Below, in pieces: positions 38,812-51,134 of a stretch of DNA of 64,000 nt. Position 1 is the first letter of the stretch. Every line of letters starts with the position of its first letter. The translations under genes were made by a program, and so were the position numbers. The stretch comes from Epiperipatus broadwayi (Eukaryota; Onychophora; Udeonychophora; Euonychophora; Peripatidae): positions 3,278,714-3,342,713 of the forward strand of contig JAQFVV010012506.1 in the NCBI GenBank assembly GCA_028023455.1. Reading direction: 5' to 3'. Below the pieces are notes generated by a model that was given only the letters and a program-made list of their open reading frames with translations, was not told where the DNA came from and ran no database searches.

Positions 38812-39695
38812 TGGTAGTTTTATAATAGCATGTTGAAACCACCTGAGGGTGTTATTTCTACGATAGCGTACAGAAATATGCTGTTTAGGCGGCCTCCGCT
38901 ATCGAACATTCTATTTCTAATCTGTAAGCCTGGAAACAGTCTGTTGTACAGGGTGGCTGTTGTGTATATTTCTATGCTAATGCACAGAAACATGATGTTT
39001 AATCTGCCACAGAAGCTATCAGCTTACAGCTCAGATTTGTGTTACGCATTTTTGATGTGTGATCACATTTCACTTTTGGTACAGTATTGTGTGAGGGTGT
39101 CTGGAATTCCGAATGTCAAAACTATTTTAATATTCATTAAGACCATCTTCCCCTCTATCTTCTATGTTTTATGAATGTCTACTAACAATTATGAGCAGAG
39201 TCTCATGCTTCCATAGCCCAGATTTCCTGCTCAAAAATGTTTGACTTTTTGTTGTAAATGTTACCGTTACATGGAAATATATTTATTTGTAATTAAAAAA
39301 AAAGGTTGATTTCGTGGAATACCAAACCGAAAATAAAAGTAATGAAAAGAACAAAAAGTACTACATTTTAAAATTCATTTTGATTTATGTATTTTTTTTG
39401 TTAAAAATTGAGATTTGATATTACTTTTAAATGTGATAAACAAACCCCCCAAAAACAGAAAACCCCAGCCTGAAAATATAAGTAATGAAAAGAATAAAAA
39501 TTAAGTACTTTTTTAAATTCATTTTTTGATTTATGCATTTTTTTGTTAAAAAATTTATTTGATATTACTTTTAAATGTGATAAACAACCCCTCCCCCCAA
39601 AAAAAAAAACCCAGCCCCAGCAACATTATATTTATCTTTGTTTACAAACAAACCACGCCCTCTGGCGGTTTCAACACACTATTATAAAACTACCA
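38812..39695. mobile_element. Non-autonomous TIR element, 884 bp, with 6-bp target-site duplication
   Basis: The ends are inverse copies over about 39 bp: left TGGTAGTTTTATAATAG then TGTTGAAACC (38812-38850), and right GGTTTCAACACACTATTATA then AAACTACCA (to 39695). TATTTT stands directly outside both ends (38806-38811 and 39696-39701), a plausible target-site duplication. Inside are a ~113-bp partial duplication (GTACAGAAATATGCTGTTTA versus GCACAGAAACATGATGTTTA) and a ~143-bp tandem duplication. The open frame at 38830-39174 starts inside the TIR and shows no transposase motif, so I do not call it a gene. The superfamily is undetermined. Confidence 0.85.
39315..39605 (+). repeat. Tandem duplication, about 143-bp unit, inside the TIR element
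   Basis: Two units share GAAAATAAAAGTAATGAAAA (second: GAAAATATAAGTAATGAAAA), then TTTGATATTACTTTTAAATG and GTGATAAACAA, followed by a C-run then an A-run. Differences are mainly in homopolymer lengths. Confidence 0.85.
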
Positions 39696-39701
39696 TATTT
39701 T

Positions 39702-40609
39702 CTTTAAAACTGACTTTATAGCACCACTTTGTTTATCATAATATTTTTAGATCTATTTAAAAGGAGAGAATAAATTTTAAAAAATTTTCCTGAATAATAG
39801 AATCTTGCTTTTCCTAAATGTTTTTGGTTAATTTCTGCTATTTAGAGTTTTTTTAACTTTTATCATTTTTTCTTTGGAGTGAAAAGTTTTTTTTTCCCTC
39901 AGAAAGAGATTTATCAAAGTAGCTTTGAAGTTTCTTTTTTTTCACATGTTTATTTTATTTAATCTATGCTTTTTACCAATCATTTTGAAAAAAATTATTT
40001 TTGGAAGTAATTTTCAGTTACCATTTAAATATGTTTTAAGATGCAGATACACAGACATGCATTGATGATTTTGATACACCTATATTCTTTAAGTTTGTTT
40101 ACAAATGTTATACTCATTTTACTGCATTAATTCAAAAATCATTATATTGCTTCAGGTCTGATTTTACCTTTCAGTTGGCTTATTTCATACTTAGATACCT
40201 AATCATATTCTACTTTTAAATTTATGCATATCAGTTATCAATTTATTTTAGTTATGCACAGTACTTATCATGATTAGGAATCTTTTTATTTTGAACTTAG
40301 ACAATAGGCTGAATTTACAGCTGTAAGAATATAAAAGGACCTTCAGATGTGACATTTATCCAAGAATAATCAATAAACTATGTAGAACTAATAGTATATG
40401 TTGCAGTTATGGTATTGCCTATCAAGTACTACTGTTTCAGAAACCATATTTTTAATCTTTTCTCTGTATTGCTCCTTTTCCATCTTTCTATTTGTGTTGA
40501 ATATTGACATACTAGTAGTAATCTCTTTACACTAACTTTGATAATAAAATTGTGTGTTTTTGCAACCACATTTCCAGTCATTAATTATGGAAATTCTGAT
40601 TTAGTCTAT

Positions 40610-40646
<37 letters not shown>

Positions 40647-40659
40647 AATAGACTATATC

Positions 40660-40715
<56 letters not shown>

Positions 40716-43510
40716 GAGTTCATAAAATATGTAAAACCTCCAGTATATAAAAAAGGTTGGTTAGCAGATTGGGAATTCTTAATTATATTTTTGCATGATG
40801 CTATACAAATAAATAATACATTGTTGGAAACTAAATTCAGGATTTACTTAGCAATTAATTATATGCTTAATCAGACTCATGCAAAATGTTATTTCTTCTT
40901 CCTAAGTAGTAAAGAATCTAAAAATGGTTATGTGAAAATGATTGTTTCTTACAAAATTAGTGTTGTTTTATTTAATCAGGAGAGATAGATGTAATGTTGA
41001 TAAGGGAAATGGTGACAAAATAGGAAGTAATTATGGTAATAATGATAAGTTTTTCTCTCCTTTTTGTTAACAAAATATATAGAATCTTCCAAAAGAGAAT
41101 GTAGGCCAATGCTGTCATAACATACCTGCTTTTAACGAACATCATTCTTAAGGAAAATTAAATTTCAATTAAAAATAAATAACTATATTTTTTTAAAAAA
41201 AGCTCAGGAAATTTATAATTGGCATACAGAATAGCATCTATGCTTATTAACATGTTTATGCTACAATGTTAGATGCATAAAGTTAAAAGGGAAAAAATGT
41301 TTATTCCTTGATGATTAATGTTAATGTTTAGGGCCAATACAATACTATTTATAATGGAGTCTTTAAGGCATACATTAATAGAAACAGTATCTGTTGTTTA
41401 AAATATTGGAATAGTTTCTGTTGTATAAACTTAAATAAAATGTTATTATTGAATTTTTGAATGTGAACTGTTTATCGTAAATATGAAAACAATTATTTAG
41501 AATCTTGGATGGATGATTAAAGTAATGCTCTAGTCAATATGGTTCCATGAGGATATAGGCCCATCATAAATCAATTTCTAAACTGAAAACAGTAAAATTC
41601 AATGAATAGATTTTAAAAGTAATAACTTTGCACTAATCAGAGAATTATATGTATGTTCAAACACAAACATAAACTGCAACATATAAATAAATTAACTATT
41701 ATTGTTTTATAAATAGCTCAAGAATCATAGGAAGTGTCACTGTAAAAAAGAGAAAGTAAAATATAAAACTATATGATTATGAGTAGCTTCACTGAAATCA
41801 TTTACAAATCCCTAAAACAGTATGCTATATTGCCTATTTATAAAACAGATAGATGGTGGAATAAAGACATTAAATCTATTTTTAAAAATTATTTCATAAA
41901 TTAACTAATAAATCAAACTAATAAAAATAAAAATATGATAATACAACAATTCCAAATTAAATACACTTTTATCAACATATAATCCATATAAAAAATAAGA
42001 TTAAGCAATTAATTTTTTTGTTAATTAAATTAATTAGTTTTTACTTTAAACATAATTATTTCCTTTTTAATAAATAAAATTGTAAAACAAACTTTTATAA
42101 AGATCAAAAAATTAGATGTAACCCTCTTTCTCTTTTATTATGATAATGAAAATGCCCTGTTAAATTGAATTTTGGAAGGAAAATAAAATAAAGAAAAAAA
42201 TGTTTTAATAAAAAATAATGATTTGTTCATTACCATTATAAATATAATGTGCACATTCAAATTATTATTTTACCTGGGATTTATTCTTTGTGTCCTTTGA
42301 TAGTTGTAAATTTCAGATTTTTTCATGTTGGTTTTCTTCTTTTAAACTTCTATAGTAAAACTTACTTCAAAGATAATGTACACAGTTAAATTCGTTCATT
42401 TTTGCAATAGAATATTTTTAGGTTTCACATGGACTGAATTTCTTCATCTTTCTATATAATAATTTACAAGTCAGGTTAATTCACATAATGAATCTACTAA
42501 TTTGCAGTCAGACTAAAATATATAATGAATTTATTCACTTTTCTCAATCTTTTATTTTTGGTCATGCATACATATAATAAATTTATCCATTTTTTTCAGA
42601 CTGCTATTTTTTCGGTCAGGAAATGCTCAAAAAATAACAGTCATGGTCTTGGATGGAGACAAGATTTGTTTCAGATTACTTTAGGACTATTCATTTTTAC
42701 ATTTTCTATAGTGAACAAGTTATATTGTGACTTTCAATGATTTTCAGTTTTTAGTTGAAATTTAGCCAATGCTTTTCCTCAAATCCATTTTAAATATCAT
42801 TTTTTAAATAAATAGTGGGATGAGTCTTACTTGAGACTACAAAACTATTTTTCATTGCTTTATTCACAGTTGAACTGATGCTACTCTCTTTCTTCAATAG
42901 CTTGAACAAGAATGACTGTTCTTTATTTTTGTGTAGAGCTGTGGTAATTTGTTAATTGTTATCATTGCTTATATTATTATTCCATGCTTACTCTCATGTT
43001 TCCTTTATATTTATTTATTTTATGTTTTCATTTCCTTTTATATTTGTTAATTGTTTTTGGTGATGGCTATGTATTTTATGGGGATAATAATAATTTTTCC
43101 ACCACTCCATATTAACCCTTTGCTTTATACTATTACAAATGATTCCCAACATGGGGTTTTATTTGTAGTGATATGGTTGGAAGAACTAATGTGGGCTTAT
43201 GGGTTAACATCATAAACTCTATTGAATAATAATAAAAAAACAAAGTTAATGAATAAATATATAACATTGCCAATCAACAAAGAAATAAATATAAAGGAGC
43301 ATGAAATCTGCAAAAATAAAATAAATAAGTAGTTATAACAATTATGAATATAAGCTCCATTACTAGCATTATTCAGGAATAATCAACTCATCACCAATTA
43401 TCCCTTATGACTGGATTTAACAGAAATTCAATAATCAATGCCAAACTTAGAGCATGATATATAACAATCATCTGGATGCACTATATACATATAAACATTA
43501 AATGTGTAAA
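39702..43510. other. AT-rich stretch, (TA)n hairpin, no gene seen
   Basis: Apart from the (TA)n hairpin at 40602-40655 and a second (TA)n at 40663-40710, I see no gene or recognised element. The frames at 40791-40988 and 42525-42740 have no domain signature. Confidence 0.45.
40602..40655. repeat. (TA)n array inside a perfect short palindrome
   Basis: TAGTCTATTCTT on the left is mirrored by AAGAATAGACTA on the right, with only TA repeats between. The palindrome continues through the (TA)n and would form a cruciform. It could be a tiny MITE whose centre expanded. Confidence 0.85.
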
Positions 43511-43531
43511 GCTAAACTAGTCAATAAAATA

Positions 43532-43800
43532 ATCGAAAATTATCCCAAATTAACAACTCACCCAACTATATAAAAAACAACAGCACTTAAACACAACCAA
43601 TGGTTTCACTTCTAAAAAAAGTGAAACTGTTGGTTGTGCTTTAGAGGTTTTTTTTTTTACTAGTCTATTTGAGTTGTAAATTTGAGGTAATTTTGATATA
43701 TATATATATATATCAAATCAAAACTACCCCAAATCCAAAATTAAACCAGACCAGCGTAAAAATAATATTAAAACACAACCTAAGGTTTCACTGCTACAAG
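43532..43800. repeat. Inverted and direct copies of a short hairpin repeat
   Basis: A unit of an A/T arm (AAAATTATCCCAAATTAACA) and a core (CACAACCAATGGTTTCACT) appears at 43532-43611. It appears inverted at 43619-43700 (AGTGAAACTGTTGGTTGTG, then GAGTTGTAAATTTGAGGTAA), and again in the first orientation at 43713-43795 (AAAACTACCCCAAATCC, then CACAACCTAAGGTTTCACT). The first two are head to head. A (TA)n separates the second and third. No coding content. Confidence 0.75.
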
Positions 43801-43982
43801 CAGACTTCTCAAGTGTAAAGAACTACAAAAACTACACAATATATATAATATTAAAAACTACCCACAAATCCATTCACTTCCCATCCACTCTTAATATTAA
43901 AAGAACTCTTTAATAAGTTAATTGCTTCAGAATAATAAATTTTCAATAATAAAGACTCTTTAATTTTTCTTTTGATTTCATT

Positions 43983-43988
<6 letters not shown>

Positions 43989-44024
<36 letters not shown>
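43989..44024. repeat. (TA)n microsatellite
   Basis: About 18 TA dinucleotides. Confidence 0.95.
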
Positions 44025-44027
<3 letters not shown>

Positions 44028-44049
44028 AACCATACCATTTGCCACAGTC

Positions 44050-45155
44050 TATTAAAAAGTTTTAATATAATCAGTTTTATAAATAAAAAAAATTAAATTC
44101 TTATCAATCAAAATCATTCTGTATTAATTTTATGCACAAAACAAGTTTAAACTCATGGTATAATTGATTTAAAGCTTATTTAAAATATATTAAAGATATC
44201 TTAGTTTAATTTATAAATAAAAGTAATCTATAATTTATTATTTAAAGTATGAAATTAATTAGTATTTATTAAAGCAAAAACTATCATGTTAAAATAGTAA
44301 TTTTAACTGTAAAATTTAATATTCAATAAGTTTTTCTAATATGTTTTAAATAATTTTATTTTCACTTAATTATTTTAAATAAGTCTTATTTAATTATTCT
44401 AGAATATTCAGTATGATGTCATTAAGTCTGCAGTGTATGTATTTATCCTTGTACACACACATTCTAGACAGATTAAACTAATTTTAGTTTCTTGTTAATA
44501 TTTTAGTCCCAATAATGTTGTACATTATTTTATAAATTTTATTTTTAAAAATGTAGCAATTTTTGTGTTGTATTGTTTAAATAATATTTTATATTTTAAA
44601 ATTAGTATTAAAAATGGTTAATAATATTTTAATGATAAAATAAATGTATTTTTATTTTAATTAAATAAAGTGTTAAATAAAATTTATTTAATATAAAATT
44701 TAATTCGGTAAATTATTTTAAGAAAAAAAATCTTAGATATGAATTAATTTATATGCAAATTAATTTATCTGGGAAGATTAAAATAGCCAATCAAATGATA
44801 AGGAATAAAGACTATAAATATAGATGTTCAACTCAAGTAGTGGTCAGACTCAAGTCATTCGAATCAAATTATTTTAAAGTCATAATTTTTTTAAATATTT
44901 TATTTTCTTATCAGTAAAGTTGTAAATTATATTTTCAAATGATTTATAATATTAAGAAGTCAATTTGATTTATTCTCCTATGGAATAAAAAAGAATCCAT
45001 TTCCTATTGGTAAATTCATATAAAGCTTAATGAAATCTTGGTAATTGATGGAGACAAACATGAGTTACGTAACCAGTGTACTAATAATGAGAACACAGTG
45101 CCAAAAATGGAGCCACACAGAAAACAATAGGAGAAGAAATTTATATTTAATTGTA
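44050..45155. other. AT-rich non-coding stretch, no gene seen
   Basis: Very low complexity, with no recognisable element. It ends where the Penelope palindrome begins. Confidence 0.5.
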
Positions 45156-45443
45156 TGTAATAGTCAAATATGTTTAAAAATACATATATACAAGCAACAA
45201 AGATTACAAATTATAAAATTATTATATAAAAGCCTTTTTCGGCAAATTATGTTTTTTTGCCCTTTTCAATATGTCTCCACGATTTAAAGCACATACAGCG
45301 ACATCTATATCAATACATGAGAGAAGACAGATAAACAAATGGATATCTGACACGATCTATTATGTGATTTTTTTTTCTTCTCAATTCTACTACAAAATTA
45401 CTCTGTTATATATATTGAGTGGATATATATCCACATATATTAA

Positions 45444-45854
45444 TTAATTAACTATCCATTCTTTATCCATTAACCATTTATTATTTAACTTAATGGATGT
45501 TTTGTATATATTCATACAGTTGTTTTTATTATACATGATGTAGTTTGTTTCATACATTTTACGTCTATTAACACTTTTAATATAATCAAGAACACTTATA
45601 TTATCAATACAATTTATTTTATGTCCGTACTGCAAATAATGAACGTATAACGCAGATCTATCATCTTTCCTAGCAATAGCATCATTGTGTTCTTTAGCTC
45701 TTTCTCCCAATTGCTTTGATGTCTGGCCATAGTAAATCATACTACAAAAATTACATCTAATTTTATAAACCATTCCTCTTTTATATTTTATATCATCTTT
45801 CATCCTACAATTAGTTATCAATTTATCCAAATTTTTGCTATTAGCCCATCCCAC
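45444..45854 (-). CDS. Penelope-like GIY-YIG endonuclease domain, open frame
   Basis: A 136-residue open frame. Near residues 27-48, GMVYKIRCNFCSMIYYGQT gives the GIY...YIG pair as MVY and YYG, with a CxxC-like pair (C34, C37) between them. This arrangement is characteristic of Penelope-like GIY-YIG domains. A conserved Arg follows in ERAKEH (the helix residue of the fold). A Glu in YETNYIM matches the metal-binding position. The frame is entered from upstream as INVGWANSKNLDKL, which is the usual linker after the RT. The listed start is a GTG in that linker and is not a real initiation codon; the RT that should precede it is missing, so this is the C-terminal fragment of a larger ORF. All key residues remain, so the domain itself could fold, but there is no sign that it is expressed. 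Confidence 0.85.
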   Translation of the reverse strand: MGWANSKNLDKLITNCRMKDDIKYKRGMVYKIRCNFCSMIYYGQTSKQLGERAKEHNDAIARKDDRSALYVHYLQYGHKINCIDNISVLDYIKSVNRRKMYETNYIMYNKNNCMNIYKTSIKLNNKWLMDKEWIVN

Positions 45855-45961
45855 GTTAATGTTTTTATCTATATAATTTTTACTTTTTTTATTTATTTAT
45901 TTATTTATTTAATTTTTTTATTTAATATATTATAATAAATTATATAGATAAAAACATTAAC

Positions 45962-46372
45962 GTGGGATGGGCTAATAGCAAAAATTTGGATAAATTGATA
46001 ACTAATTGTAGGATGAAAGATGATATAAAATATAAAAGAGGAATGGTTTATAAAATTAGATGTAATTTTTGTAGTATGATTTACTATGGCTAGACATCAA
46101 AGCAATTGGGAGAAAGAGCTTAAGAACACAATGATGCTATTGCTAGGAAAGATGATAGATCTGCGTTATATGTTCATTATTTGCAGTATGGACATAAAAT
46201 TAATTGTATTGATAATATAAGTGTTCTTGATTATATTAAAAGTGTTAATAGACGTAAAATATATGAAACAAACTACATCATGTATAATAAAAACAACTGT
46301 ATGAATATATACAAAACATCCATTAAGTTAAATAATAAGTGGCTAATGGATAAAGAATGGATAGTTAATTAA
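45962..46372 (+). pseudogene. Penelope-like GIY-YIG endonuclease domain, inverted copy with two stops
   Basis: This is the same 411-bp frame as the minus-strand copy, in inverse. It has the same length but is broken twice: CAG to TAG in the YYGQ position of the active-site strand (near 46090) and AAG to TAA in ERAKEH (near 46122). Elsewhere only scattered substitutions are seen, so the duplication is recent relative to the rest of the retroelements here. The two arms have the same age, and only this one was hit by stops. Confidence 0.9.
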
Positions 46373-46659
46373 TTAATATATGTGGATATATATCCATTCA
46401 ATATATATAACAGAGTAATTTTGTAGTAGAATTGAGAAGAAAAAAAAAATCACATAATAGATCGTGTCAGATATCCATTTGTTTATCTGTCTTCTCTCAT
46501 GTATTGATATAGATGTTGCTGTATGTGCTTTAAATCGTGGAGACATATTGAAAAGGGCAAAAAAACATAATTTGCCGAAAAAGGCTTTTATATAATAATT
46601 TTATAATTTGTAATCTTTGTTGCTTGTATATATGTATTTTTAAACATATTTGACTATTG

Positions 46660-49620
46660 TATACTTAAAGTGCAACATAAAAAAAAGAATTGGTTTTAAT
46701 TCTGATTCTTTTTCTGTATATTAATTGTATGTGTATGGATGTGTTGAAATGACAATTTTATTTGATATTAATGCTAAATCCTCAAAAATATAAACCTTTA
46801 TGGGATTTGTATATACATGTTATTTGAAGGAGAATTATTAGAAATTATATGAAAAGTTACTTCTCATTTAAAATAAAAAAGGATAATGTGTTCATGTCAA
46901 CTAATGCATAAAAATTAACTTTATATATTTTTTTACCTATTATTGGAAAATGTATAATTTATAATATATATGCTACTAACTTTTAAAAAACTGAATGAAT
47001 ATTAAATATTGTTCAAATAATGTGCAAATGAAGATAAAGTATTTTAAATCTAGTATAAAAATATTTTATTAGTAGTCTAAAAAAGAAGTTAATTCTTAAT
47101 CTTATTTTAATATGCTCATAAAATTCTAAAAAATATTATTTGAATGTTAAAATTTGTGAAAAACTTGGGCTCACAACTAAGGATAATGTTGGAAAAAGAA
47201 AATCTTAAAATTAAAAAGAATTTTGTATTAAAAGTTATTATCAACCAGGAACACATATCTACGTGACAAAACGTTTTTAAATTAAGGAATTGTTTGTTGA
47301 AATTTTTAATTGATAAATTATATTCCTTTATAAAGTTTTAACAAGTGCTTCCTGAAGAAAATATTTGTGTATTGATTTATGAAAAAACCTGGATCAGCAA
47401 GAAAAGTGTTTAAATGTGGAAAATTAACTGATGGAATAATTGATTTTATTATGACTTTTTTTTAAAATTTGCATCCTCCTTGATAAATAAAGTGAACTTT
47501 ATTAGAAAAAACTTTTATCAAGAAGAGATGAACAAAATTTTTATTAGAGTTTAAGTGATATAACATTTTGTGTTTTGCAAAGTCCAGAGCATGCAAAGAG
47601 TGGGGGGGGGGTTCTCTGTTCAATGAACTTGAATCATCATTGTAACTGCTCTCTTCCTTCAACTTAGCAGTAAACAAGCAAGTCAAAGGCTTTGCAATAG
47701 TTTATTTTTTTATTATTTTTTATTTTTATTATAAGTTGTTTAGATATAAAAAAATAATATATGAATTAATATTTTTTAGATATAAGGTTTATTTAAAATA
47801 TTTGAATATTTTTTAGTAAAGAAAAATAAATACATAACAAAAAATTTAATATTTTTTGAAAAGGTAAAATGCCTATAACTTTTTATATGCATGGACGTCA
47901 ATGATAAGAATGGATTCACCTTATTTAATCCTATTGTTTAGGATTGAGATAAATAATTATTTATCTACAGTAATATTTTATATGTGTTTATTTACCCATT
48001 ATGATTCTTGATTACTGAAAAAAAGATATGATTATTTTCATTATTAATGATCTATTGAGTGATAATTGAAACATCATATGAAGGTGTAAAAATATACTAC
48101 ATGAGATATCTAAATTTTTTTAGATGATTCATGAATGCTGAAGTATACATAATGTAAATATCATGTTTAATTATAAATATATTATTTTAGACTGTATCTA
48201 TTTCAGATACAAATGAATATGCTGATCTCTGAGTTATTTAACATATAAAAGTTAAGTAAAAGAGAAGAGTGGTATCATTCTTTTTTTGTCAAAAATATCT
48301 CTGTCATGTGTCTAGGCCTGATTGCTCCTCAGACCACTGTTTTAACAGCTATTGGCTGTCTGAAAGTAATAGTAAGGCGCATGTGGAAGAATAGCAACCT
48401 TCCAGTCATTATTAATTTAATAACAACATGCGATTTAAACAAAATATTATTTAATTGAACAAAATATTGGAATAACAGGGTTATAAAGATGAAGTATTTA
48501 AAATCATTTATGTATATATTTTGAATCTTCTTGATATTATATTGGATATTTTTTTTTAAATGAAGTTTAGAAATTATTTTATGTCAAGTTGATAGAATTT
48601 GTTTACGATGTTAAACTAAATATTCCAAGTGTAGAAGATAAATAACAGTAGTTCGGAAAAGAGTTGATAAATAAAATACATTTAACAGAGTCGTGTGTGT
48701 ATAATACATGGACAGTAAGTGCTCAGCTAAAAGCCATGATAGGAAATTAAGATAGACCCAAGAATATGTGGCCTTAAGCACTTCAACCATGATATTTTAT
48801 TACTTGTTTGAATTATTGTAGCTTTCCTATCTCTCACTTTAATCAGTTTTTTGTCAACACTGGATCTTGCATTATGAATGTTATAGTTATAAAATATTTG
48901 AAAGAATAATGGCTGGAATATAGAATGTTTTTAGTATTTGTTGAAAGCAAGAAGTGAAAAAGATTTATCACAAATGATATTTATTTAATATGGATAAAGA
49001 TAATGGAATGATTTAATATGCCTAATAATAATAGAAATCACTAAAATATCAAATGCATATTTTGATTGTGTGCAGATGAATGAGTGTGACCTCTGAATGA
49101 TATTAATATGATGCAGACAGAGATAGATAAATATAATGCTTATAAGTAATTTTTGATTATTTAAAATAGTCTGCTTATTCTAATGAATAAAGTAAATTAA
49201 GTAGGATAAAGTTATAGAGTTATTATAGAAATTTTGTAGGATATAATTTACAAAATAGAGAATGAATTTATACTAATGGATATATTTTTCTTTATTAACA
49301 TATAATAATATTGATGATTTACCTGAATGATAAAGGTAAAAGTTTTGTTGAAATATGTACAAAAATACGTGTCATTGTCTAGGAAGAATTTTATGTATCT
49401 TAGTAGTTATTAATCTTATTTTAAGTTACAATGTTGGTGAATATCACTATGATTGTAATTTTTTAAGCATAGAAATATATGCTATTATTTATGTTAAAGC
49501 TGTAAATATGGTTATACATATTTGTGCTTTACCTGTTGCTAATTATATAACTACTAAGATCGGTTTGAATCCAAATCACATGATTACTAATTAGCACCTG
49601 TAACTAGAAATAGGTGATAA
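46660..49620. other. AT-rich non-coding stretch, no gene seen
   Basis: No domain-bearing frame or recognised element. A slightly GC-richer patch with a TGGGGGGGGGT G-run lies near 47570-47690. A short patch at 48300-48400 has a GC content above its surroundings but no open frame. Confidence 0.45.
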
Positions 49621-49626
49621 TATATA

Positions 49627-50065
49627 TGTCATATTATTATTACTATTTGTGGGATATTCCATGTTAATCTTCTTTAACTCACACCTTTCATTTATGCTCT
49701 TGGACCTTGGTTGAGAAGTTTTAAAATTTATTTTCTCTTCCAATAGTTTCTTCCAAATGTTGTTAATATTCTTTAACTCACACCTTTCATTTATGCTCTT
49801 CATAAATGAAAGGTGTGAGTTAAAGAATATTAACAACATTTGGAAGTAACTATTGGAAGAGAAAATAAATTTTAAAACTTCTCAACCAATAGAATTTAAA
49901 TATGAGGAGAAAGAAAACGATAAAAACGATTTTAAATCTCACATGCATTCTTATGATTTGAGAAAGAGGACGCTCTGAGGAAGGTACTTGATATTGTACT
50001 GAAACGTCAGCATTTAGCTTTTTCACTACACGGAATATCCTGCAAATAGTAATAATAATATGACA
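49627..50065. mobile_element. Inverted retroelement 3' fragment, unequal arms
   Basis: The outer arms, 49627-49660 and 50032-50065, are inverse copies (ATATTATTATTACTATTTG and GGATATTCC). The inner arms, 49709-49793 and 49803-49887, are 85-bp inverse copies with about one mismatch and a 9-bp loop. The plus-strand side (49803-50065) is the longer copy. It encodes a protein-like C-terminus with SHMHSYDLRKRTL then a stop at 49976-49978, and then the hammerhead-like motif. The minus-strand side lacks the ~140 bp between the arms. Penelope-like origin is suggested by structure and motif but not proven. Confidence 0.6.
49968..50015 (+). ncRNA. Hammerhead-like motif with no stem III loop (candidate)
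   Basis: CTGAGGA (49975-49981) fits the CUGANGA core. A stem II of about 5 bp follows (GGTAC pairs with GTACT, loop TTGATATT). Then come GAAAC (50001-50005) and GTC (50006-50008) with no stem III loop between. Stem I pairs GCT before the core with AGC after GTC. A motif of this order is known from Penelope-like elements, where it may act as a dimer. It could also be chance; one copy only is present. Confidence 0.4.
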
Positions 50066-50089
50066 TCTTTTATCCGTGAAAACATTAGA

Positions 50090-50120
50090 ATTAACATATA
50101 TATATATATATATATATATA
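50090..50120. repeat. (TA)n at the left edge of the 4.2-kb inverted repeat
   Basis: About 14 TA units directly next to the left arm. The right arm is followed by a short ATATATA only, so the arms end in or at a (TA)n target. Confidence 0.85.
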
Positions 50121-51134
50121 TTGAAGCAATGGATCTGAAGTCCAATCCATGCTTCACATCTTCCTATAAACTTAATTAATATTGTAGACCTAAATTAAGT
50201 TTATAGTTCAATATCAGCAGGGTTTTGCATTAGAGTTAAAAATAGTTATGCTTATTAAATGTGTATTACAGTTAAATATTTTATTTTAAATAAATTTCAT
50301 TCTATTGATCAAAATTGCTTAACCTATTAGTCAAACATATATATACATCTAGCGTATATATATGAGGTAATGCAAAATTCTGCTGAGATAAAATGCTTAT
50401 TCTATTGTAAAATAATAATATATTGTTGTTCAAATTTTATTAAAATATTTAGTATGATTTGATTTTGAGATAAGCCCACCAACATTTCTGAAAGAATGTA
50501 TATTTTAATTAGTGAGCCGTTCAAGTCTAATTAAAGATGGCATTTTCTTTCTTGCTTTTTAATTAATAGAATTCCAACTTTAAAGTAAGAAAGTTAGAGA
50601 AAAAAATTGAAGTTATTTTTAGAACGTGTTGTTTTGAAACAAAGCAGCAAGGGGGGGCTTATCAAGATCTCAGATCATACAAACAATGGAAGGTAGCTGG
50701 CAGAGAAAGTATAAATAGTAGGGAGAACAAAAGAGATAATTATTCAGACTTTTCTTTTTGAAGGAGTCATTTGATTCTGATTTTGCTTGTGAAGGCGATT
50801 TATTAAGATTTTTCTTGCTGTTTTATTTCCAAGCTTTCTGGAAAGTGCATTCAGATTTCTCTTGGGAGAAATCCGTCAGATTTTGCTTCACATTTAGCTT
50901 GTGCTTTAAAAAAAGTGATACAGCTGTCATTTTCAAACAATGGAGAAGTTGGAACCTGCTCCAGTTAAAACCAACCGTATTTTGAGGAAAATGGATATGC
51001 TTGGCTAGGCAAATCATAGCTTTGCCTATCGCCGAGGTTCCTAAATACCATCCAAAATGCCTTAACATCCAATCAATAACCATATGAACTCTATGCCGTG
51101 TCTGGAGAACTTTTCATGGAAGCCATACTTCATA

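Larger units (their letters stand above)
45161..46657. mobile_element. Head-to-head pair of 5'-truncated Penelope-like elements (1.5-kb palindrome)
   Basis: Left arm 45161-45880 and right arm 45936-46657 are inverse copies of about 720 bp with few differences. They are joined by a 55-bp AT spacer made largely of ATTT repeats. Each arm holds the GIY-YIG domain (45444-45854 minus; 45962-46372 plus) followed by a ~290-bp 3' untranslated segment, but no RT. Such partial, inverted or tandem copies are usual for Penelope-like elements. The flanks beyond both arms do not match each other. Confidence 0.92.

Noticed and set aside
38830-39174. 114-residue frame as a transposase
   Set aside because: The frame starts inside the TIR, includes an internal duplication, and has no DDE or zinc-finger motif.
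50823-51083. 86-residue minus-strand frame and its plus-strand partner in the left arm as genes
   Set aside because: Overlapping opposite frames, not both kept in the other arm (frame changes between arms), no known domain.
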